Shown: one piece after another, positions 58,473 to 64,000 of the stretch
How the letters are laid out: the number at the start of each line of letters is the position of its first letter
Position numbering within the stretch: position 1 is the first letter of the stretch
NCBI GenBank assembly: GCA_932521035.1
Contig: OW051495.1
Coordinates: 930,001 to 994,000, forward strand
Origin: Oscheius dolichura
Lineage: Eukaryota; Nematoda; Chromadorea; Rhabditida; Rhabditidae
Reading direction: 5' to 3'
Length of the DNA: 64,000 nucleotides
The notes under the pieces: generated by a model
The model's database searches: none
The model's input: only the letters and a program-made list of their open reading frames with translations
Told to the model about the DNA's origin: nothing
Program-made: the position numbers and the translations under genes

Positions 58473-61400
58473 ATGTGGCAGTTGGACACATTTTGGATCA
58501 TTTTGCTCGTATTCGACTTGAATCCGGCAGCGGCTGACCCGGAGAAATGTCACGAAGTCGAGAAACTGAAACTGGTTGGCTACATCCATGTGTGCACTTG
58601 TGTCCCGGCTGTGCTAAATTTGGGAAACGAGCAAAAACAGTCTGTACTCGATTTTTCCAAAGCTGATCCCAGGACGATGAATGATTTCTTTGGAAAGAAA
58701 CAAGATAACGGGACAGATTACTGCTTCACGAATATTCACGGCTCGGTTATAATCAACGGAAACAACCAACTGGATATTGTCAATTTTGGAGAAGCCATCA
58801 ACTGGCACTCAAAAGGTTTGCTCATAAAAGTCTAAAAAATTGCGAAATATCGATGAAAAACAGCAAAAAAAAAAAGGCTAAAAGGTGTCCGCGGTCCGGA
58901 GCCTCCGCACGCGTAAAATCTCGGCAGCTGCGCGGCTAGGGAACTGACGCGCGCATCTAATGGCCCTTCAGCTGCCGAGATCGTACGGGTGCGGGCACAG
59001 AGAAATTCAGTGTCTAAAAAGGGTCCTCCAGTGATAATGACTACAATTTCAGGCGGTATTTTCCTTGATATTCGTAACAATGCAAATTTGAAGCAATTGA
59101 CATGGAAGCAGAATCCTACATTTTCGAATAATCAAAAGCCGGCAACTGTATACATCTACAACAATCCTCTGATGGATGACAAGACGTTGGATTTGGTAAA
59201 AAGGGTTATAACAAATGATGGAACGATTACCTCCATAATTCAAGGCAAATCTGGAGGTTAGCAGTTATTTTTGTATTTTCCTCAAGCGTCCGAGCCAGCT
59301 AATTGACGCGCGTAAACAGCGAGCAGCGGGCAAAATTCGCTGAAATTGAAATTTTATACGCATTTTTCTCCCATTTTTTTGACATTTTTATAAATTCTCG
59401 TTTGGTTATTCGTAATCAGCAAAAAATTCTTAATCTTTTGAAAGTAGTTTTGAAGAAAAACATTTTTTGAAACAATAAAGTTTTCAGAGTGTTGGTTCGA
59501 AGATCCGATTGATGGAAGGACGCGTTCAAATCCGGATCCAGAGCTGCTCGAAAAGTGTACATCTATCAAGGGAGATCTGATAGTGGTACAAGGAAAGATT
59601 ACGAATAACATGGAGCTGTCTGGCGGCTGTTTGAGGCTGATAAAAACGGATATGACGGATATTCAATTGGAGTTTTCGGCTGGAAAAGGAGCGGCGAAAT
59701 GCAAAGATGCGAATTTTGTCTCGGCAATTGAATATAATCCAAATCTATGTGATGCTCAATTTGAACATTTAAAATCATATTTTCCCGCGTCGGAAGGCGT
59801 CTCGTTTAAAGAGGATCCAGTCACTTGTGGTGGGGGTTTCCCGCCCTTTTTCTAAATTAAATTATCTTTTAGGTAAAACTTGTACCACTGTAGAAGAGGT
59901 TACAAAGATTTCTTGCAAAAAAATAACTATCGATGCTGATATTTCACGCTGGTTTACGGATCCTTTACTTGACGCTCATCGACTGGCCCTCGCCGTGGCC
60001 GATGGCAACCTGACTATTCAGAATTCCCTTGTGTACAGCATCAAACTGCCGCAGTTGGTCACTGTCAAGAGTACGTTACTACTTTTCTTGAGAATCGACA
60101 GCTGTCCGGAGAAGTAAGACACATCTTCGCCACCCTACAATACTCAAATAGCGCAGTGGTGGAGTTGCGGGAGTAAAACATTACGGGTTCGACTCCCGCC
60201 CCCCGTCAAACTTTTTGCTTTTTTTTCTGACCCTTACCAACTTATTTTTAATTTCCAGCCTTGTTCCTGATTAATAACACCAACTTGGCAGAACTGGACT
60301 TGCCCCAATTGGCGGGCATTGACGTTTTGAAGATCCACGGCAGTCCGCGACTGTTCTCCCTGGAGAATATGAGAATTCTGGCGCGTCGTCATCCATTCAT
60401 CCAGCTGGCTACATTCTCAGAGGCGGTGCATTGCACCACGAGCTCGTCTACAATTGTCGAGGATTTAGATGATCTCCGGCTGTGTACAGTCATCGACGGG
60501 CCGCTGAGACTGGAGAATATTCATGATGATAATATAACCGGATTCGCTGTTCAGGAAATTAAAGGCTGTGTCAGTATCACTAATACAACACTCAAGGACT
60601 TGTCCTTCCTGGTGGACACGAAAATTCACCCCTCGTGCAAGATAACAGTCACAAATAATCCGGACCTCTGCCCGTTTATCCAGCAGCTGCCCAATGAGGT
60701 TGTAGCGCGCGGAACATTTGATAAGAAATGCCGTGAGTCTTTTTTGTTGAATTTTTCTTGTTCCTGCACCCGTACAGCCTCGGCAGAAGAGCGACTGGGT
60801 CTTGAATAAGAGGCTGCGCGCCGGATCCGGGCCAGTAAAGCGCTTTTTCAGTGTAAGAGTCCTATAATCTTTGGCATACTGTAATTGGTAGACTGGTTGT
60901 TGAACCGAAAAAGCGGAAGGCTGGCTGGTTTCCTCTAAAAATGCGCCTTGCTGGCCCGGGCCTGGTTTACCGGATTTCTTCGAGTTTTTTTTTAAATTGC
61001 TCTCAAGCAGTTTAAATTCTATTCTATTAATTTTTCAGGTGGCTTGTGCCCTCTCGGTTGGATTGCCCGCCATAAATGCTTTGAAGGCGTCTTGAAAATT
61101 CCGGACGATGAGGAGATGACGATGTTTGAACCGTTGGAAATTGTCTACGGTTCGATTTCCATCGTAGAAAGTCGCCTAACCATTTTGTCTCTTCCCAATT
61201 TGGCGGCTATTCACAGTCCAGATGGTTAGTTTCTTTGCTCTCGGTGCTCCCGTTACTTAACATATCCTCGGCCAAATATTATGGCGCTACAGGGTTTTTG
61301 TCGATGCGGTTGAGATGTGACGGGGGTCATTAGAATCGTCTTGACGTGCTCTCCAACTAGGTCTTTAGATTTTTGAAATCGACCAAGAAATGCCCGAGAT

Positions 61401-62058
61401 ACGGACACAAACACCCGACCGCCCGGCTACGCCCGAAATTTGTTGTTTTTCCCGGGTTTGTCGGTAGCAACCTCTCTACTTTTCAGTTCCTGCCCTCCGG
61501 ATCAGCGGTAATAGCGACCTGGATCAATTGTATCTGCCCCAGTTGACTGCAATTACAGTAGCCGGCAAGAAGACGCCAGTCATTGAAATCAAAGACAATG
61601 ATAAGCTGAAACTAGGGATGGTTAACGTCACTCTAAACAGGACTGGTATTAGCTGTGATAACGACAGCAAAAAGGGAGATCTCTGCTCTTATCAGGAATA
61701 CATAAATAAAGAATTGGAAAGTATGAAAAGGACGAAGGAAATTATGGCAGAGGATGAGAAGAGGATACTGAGGACGATGGCGGGATTGGCGGCGGCCATT
61801 CTGGGAACTATCGGACTTGGCGTCTCCCTTTACTTCAATGTTAAATTGATGATGGCTGCGGCGGTGCCCGAGGCGGAGGGCAACAAGCCGACGGTGGTTG
61901 ACATCCGCGCGTCACTCTTGTACTATCAGTATCAAGAGCCGGCCCCCTTCAAGGTGACCAAGGAAATGGCCCCGAATTTGGTTGCCATGATGGATGGCCT
62001 CTTCTCCAACCGCTTCCTACCTCTTCGCTATAAATTTCATCACGGAATTCGCAGTTAG
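58473..62058 (+). CDS. Receptor L-domain membrane protein (irld/hpa-like)
   Basis: Seven exons (58473-58815, 59053-59256, 59488-59829, 59873-60070, 60259-60732, 61039-61224, 61487-62058), every junction in phase 1, give 772 aa. Signal peptide MWQLDTFWIILLVFDLNPAAA; the ATG follows a TTTCCAG trans-splice-like site. The extracellular part has repeated L-domain-like stretches with Cys pairs and short Leu-rich strands (INGNNQLDIVNFGEAI, LFLINNTNLAELDLPQLAGI, LKIHGSPRLFSLENMRIL, ISIVESRLTILSLPNLAAI, ISGNSDLDQLYLPQLTAI). Near the C-terminus are one helix (AGLAAAILGTIGLGVSLYF) and a short cytoplasmic tail without a kinase. Nematodes have many such insulin/EGF-receptor-like-domain proteins; some modulate EGF or insulin signalling. 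Introns are loaded with repeats. Confidence 0.9.
58903..58995. repeat. family A hairpin element, copy 10
   Basis: CGCGTAAAATCTCGGCAGCT ... AGCTGCCGAGATCGTACGGG in L-domain gene intron 58816-59052. Confidence 0.9.
60147..60225 (+). repeat. tRNA-derived SINE, copy S2
   Basis: A-box-like TAGCGCAGTGGTGG and B-box GGGTTCGACTCCC lie at tRNA spacing, followed by CTTTTTGCTTTTTTTT. It lies in L-domain gene intron 60071-60258, sense, ending about 30 bp before the acceptor. Confidence 0.75.
60766..60786. repeat. family A end, copy 11 (half)
   Basis: Left end GCACCCGTACAGCCTCGGCA only, immediately before a family B copy, in L-domain gene intron 60733-61038. Confidence 0.7.
60822..60966. repeat. family B inverted-repeat element, copy 3
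   Basis: CCGGGCCAGTAAAGCGCTTT at the left, AATGCGCCTTGCTGGCCCGG at the right, TTTGGCATACTGTAATTGGT inside. The best-preserved copy; in intron 60733-61038. Confidence 0.85.
61285..61435 (+). repeat. dispersed repeat E, copy 2
   Basis: Contains AATCGTCTTGACGTGCTCTC, the reverse complement of the copy at 10.0-10.2 kb. In L-domain gene intron 61225-61486. Confidence 0.7.
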
Positions 62059-62853
62059 TTTACAGTTTATTTTATTATTTATTACCTAGCAACGGATTAA
62101 TTACTAATTAATTACAGTAACCCCATGAAAATGAGGAAAAATTGACCGAAAGAGCGGGAAGCGCGCTTGAACCGTCTAACTTCAGTTTGTGCGCACTTTT
62201 CGTCTAGTTCTTGTGGTTTTTGGGCAAATTGTACTTCGCATGCCTCGCATGCCGCATGCCGTATGCCGTGTGCGCGAAATACCCTTTTTGAAAAACGGTC
62301 TTTCGCATGTTTGCACTTCGCATGCCGAATGTATTTTTACTGTTTTATATATGTTTCACGTGTTTTTCTTTGTGTTTTCGGCTCAGAAAAAATAGGCGAA
62401 GAATTTTTATTTTGTAAACCTACCCTATATTGTTCTCCATCCTGACACGGCATGCGGGGCATGCGAAGTACAATTTGCCTGGTTTTTGGCAAAAATAAAT
62501 TAGCGCATCATGGTCAGCGTAAAATTCTGGATCTTTTGAATCTAAACTTATAAAAATTCTGGCTGATTTCTAAACGTGGCAGGCGTTTTCGCGCGCCAAG
62601 TGGTCAATTTCAAATTTTCGCGCCTATTTCGCATTTCTAGTGAAGTTTTTGTTTTTTCTTTGGATTATTTCAGTGTTTTATCTCTCAAGGATGTACAGTA
62701 TCCTATAAAAGGGTGGAAACAGTGAAAAGTGGTGAATTTTGGCGGGAAAACTGCATGCGCGGGGGTTCGGTCGAGTTTGGGGTACGTATTACAAAAAAAT
62801 AATGGGAATAATGTGTTTTTCTTTCAGCAGCTGATAATTTCCCCAACGAGAAG
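62059..62853. other. intergenic with a palindromic element
   Basis: Between two plus-strand genes. Apart from the palindrome at 62222-62480 nothing is recognised. The next gene may have an untranslated exon ending at 62779. Confidence 0.5.
62222..62480. repeat. palindromic element with GCATGC-rich arms
   Basis: Arms GCAAATTGTACTTCGCATGC and GCATGCGAAGTACAATTTGC at the two ends; interior has further CGCATGCCG words. MITE-like, intergenic, no ORF. Confidence 0.8.
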
Positions 62854-64000
62854 ATGAATTTCAATCGGAATGTTCATTTTTGCTGTGATGAATATCTGAA
62901 TAAGCTGCCGGAGTTTATCCGCGCCCTGGAGAAGAAGGTCTTGAAACAGGAGAAGATGAGACAGGAGGGCGGGAAAGATGGCAAGAAGAAGAAACAGAAG
63001 AACCCGAAGAAGAAGAAGAAGACGGAGGACAGTGACGAGGAGCCGGTGTGGAAGCCCATTAACCCAAACCGGATTCATCTGTTGCACTTTGGACGAGGAT
63101 TTCTTCCCACCTTGTATCATTGTATCCATGGACCGCAGTTTGCAAAAATTACTACGTCTCGCATCTTTCATGTAAGTTTTTTACATTTCAGCCGAGAAAA
63201 CCAGAAATCGCACTGCGCGAAAAAAGGGAGAAAAAGTCGACTGAAAAAGTATTTTTCAAGAAAGCAAAAAAAGATTGTATCTGGTGGGAATCGAACCCGC
63301 AACATTTTTATTGGAAGGCGCGCCTCATCGCGCTGCGCCATTCGACAACCGGTTTAGCGTAGGTCAAACCGCATTTTAACAATTACAGATGATATTTCAT
63401 GGATAATTCACCGTTTCCTGTTTCAGATTGATGTGCTGGCTCGTCCCCATATTGATCTCGACCATTTTGTCACCAGTACCCTGCTGGACATCCACTTCTA
63501 CAACGGCCGGGGAGAGAAGATGCTGGCTGCAGTTGAGCTGACGGAGATCCATATTGACTACGAATTTCGAGAGCAGCTGCTAAAGAATACGGCCCATCGA
63601 TGGATGGATTGGATATTTTCGGCCGTCAAACGGGATGACATTATCCAGACGGACTGTGGCGAGGCCTATCTGATGATCTATTTCACCATCTCGACTATTG
63701 ACCTGTTGATCGGGGTCTATGGCCGCTTGGAGAAGTCACAGCTGGCTAATTTTCCCTTGAGCATGTACGAGACGTATATGGAACTGTATCGAGGAAGGGA
63801 CAAGGTTTCGGTAAGGCTTTTGAATCGCTTTTCGGTGGCTTTTCAAGCCAGTTTTAAAAAAGCAAAAACGTTTGTTACTCGGCGGGGATCGAACCCGCGA
63901 CCATTCCACTGGCTCGTGCGCCACTCCAAAACTGCGCCATTTGGCATAGTTGGATAGCTGAGAAAAAGCGGCTTACTGGCCCGGATCCTGAACATCCATA
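62854..64000 (+). CDS. unrecognised protein, continues beyond window
   Basis: Exons 62854-63171 and 63427-63804, both phase 0; the next exon is outside. The N-terminus (MNFNRNVHFCCDEYLNKLPE) leads to a long Lys-rich stretch (KKKKQKNPKKKKK), then a region that looks folded (HLLHFGRGFLPTLYHCIHGP, LARPHIDLDHFVTSTLLDIH, LTEIHIDYEFREQLLKN, RWMDWIFSAVKRDDII). The lysine run could be a nuclear or nucleolar signal. No family recognised. Its two visible introns contain SINE copies, and the second also a family B end. Confidence 0.65.
63284..63357 (-). repeat. tRNA-derived SINE, copy S3
   Basis: On the minus strand: A-box-like TGGCGCAGCGCGATGAGG, B-box GGGTTCGATTCCC, then ACAATCTTTTTTTGCTTTC. In intron 63172-63426, antisense to the gene. 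Confidence 0.8.
63860..63945 (-). repeat. tRNA-derived SINE, copy S4
   Basis: On the minus strand: TGGCGCAGTTTTGGAGTGGC, B-box GGGTTCGATCCCC, then AACGTTTTTGCTTTTTT. Intronic, antisense to the gene. Confidence 0.8.
63964..64000. repeat. family B element, copy 4 (cut by window end)
   Basis: AAAGCGGCTTACTGGCCCGG matches the family B end; the rest lies outside the window. Confidence 0.55.

Noticed and set aside
60147-60210. tRNA gene
   Set aside because: A and B boxes are present but the anticodon and acceptor stems are not well formed, and the copy shares an extended T-rich end with three others, so SINE fits better. The same applies to 63.3 and 63.9 kb.

Overview
The window looks like nuclear DNA of a nematode, most likely a rhabditid. 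Genes are split by many short introns (often 38-60 nt) with GT donors and TTTCAG or TTTTAG acceptors. The gene set includes nematode-typical families: a Receptor L-domain (irld/hpa-like) membrane protein, a DUF229 sulfatase-fold protein, bestrophin and BED-finger proteins. Several genes start just after a splice-acceptor-like site, as expected for spliced-leader trans-splicing. From memory, lrr-1 and the GM130 homologue golg-2 are neighbours in C. elegans (cosmid F33G12); both are present here, about 4.6 kb apart, which supports the nematode call and real contiguity. Exon structures below were built by hand; for most genes the exon lengths add up to an open frame from start to stop. || Layout. 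0.35-4.5 kb (+): membrane protein with one EGF domain, 5' end uncertain. 5.4-14.8 kb (+): golgin GM130 in 21 exons, with repeat-rich introns. 15.2-25.2 kb: a visibly AT-richer, compact block with tiny introns: TMEM229-like protein, Nup153-like nucleoporin, LRR1, C7orf25/UPF0415 and WDR83, all (+) and tightly packed like a nematode operon, then (-) a second EGF membrane protein that is a clear homologue of the first gene. 25.5-31.5 kb (-): a DUF229 gene interrupted by about 3.3 kb of GC-richer DNA that carries a 21-bp minisatellite and a 5'-incomplete gene on the other strand. 32.0-34.8 kb (-): bestrophin. 37.6-44.5 kb (-): triple BED zinc-finger protein. 49.8-52.1 kb (-): a Lys/Glu-rich protein I do not recognise. 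52.2-55.3 kb (-): a small probable secreted protein. 58.5-62.1 kb (+): Receptor L-domain membrane protein. 62.9-64 kb (+): an unrecognised gene running off the window. || The main pattern beyond the genes is a set of three short repeat families: A, a 90-115 bp hairpin element with CCCGTAAAATCTCGGCAG ends, 11 copies; B, a 140-180 bp inverted-repeat element with CGGGCCAGTAAGGCGC ends, 4 copies; and a tRNA-derived SINE, 4 copies. All 19 copies lie inside introns of the GC-type genes. I found none in the long intergenic stretches and none in the AT-rich block. This suggests introner-like, insertion-biased or intron-tolerated elements and is the best candidate for something undescribed. Two EGF-type ligands-in-form and an L-domain protein sharing one window is also suggestive, because L-domain proteins (hpa-1/hpa-2) modulate EGF signalling in C. 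elegans; any link here is inference.
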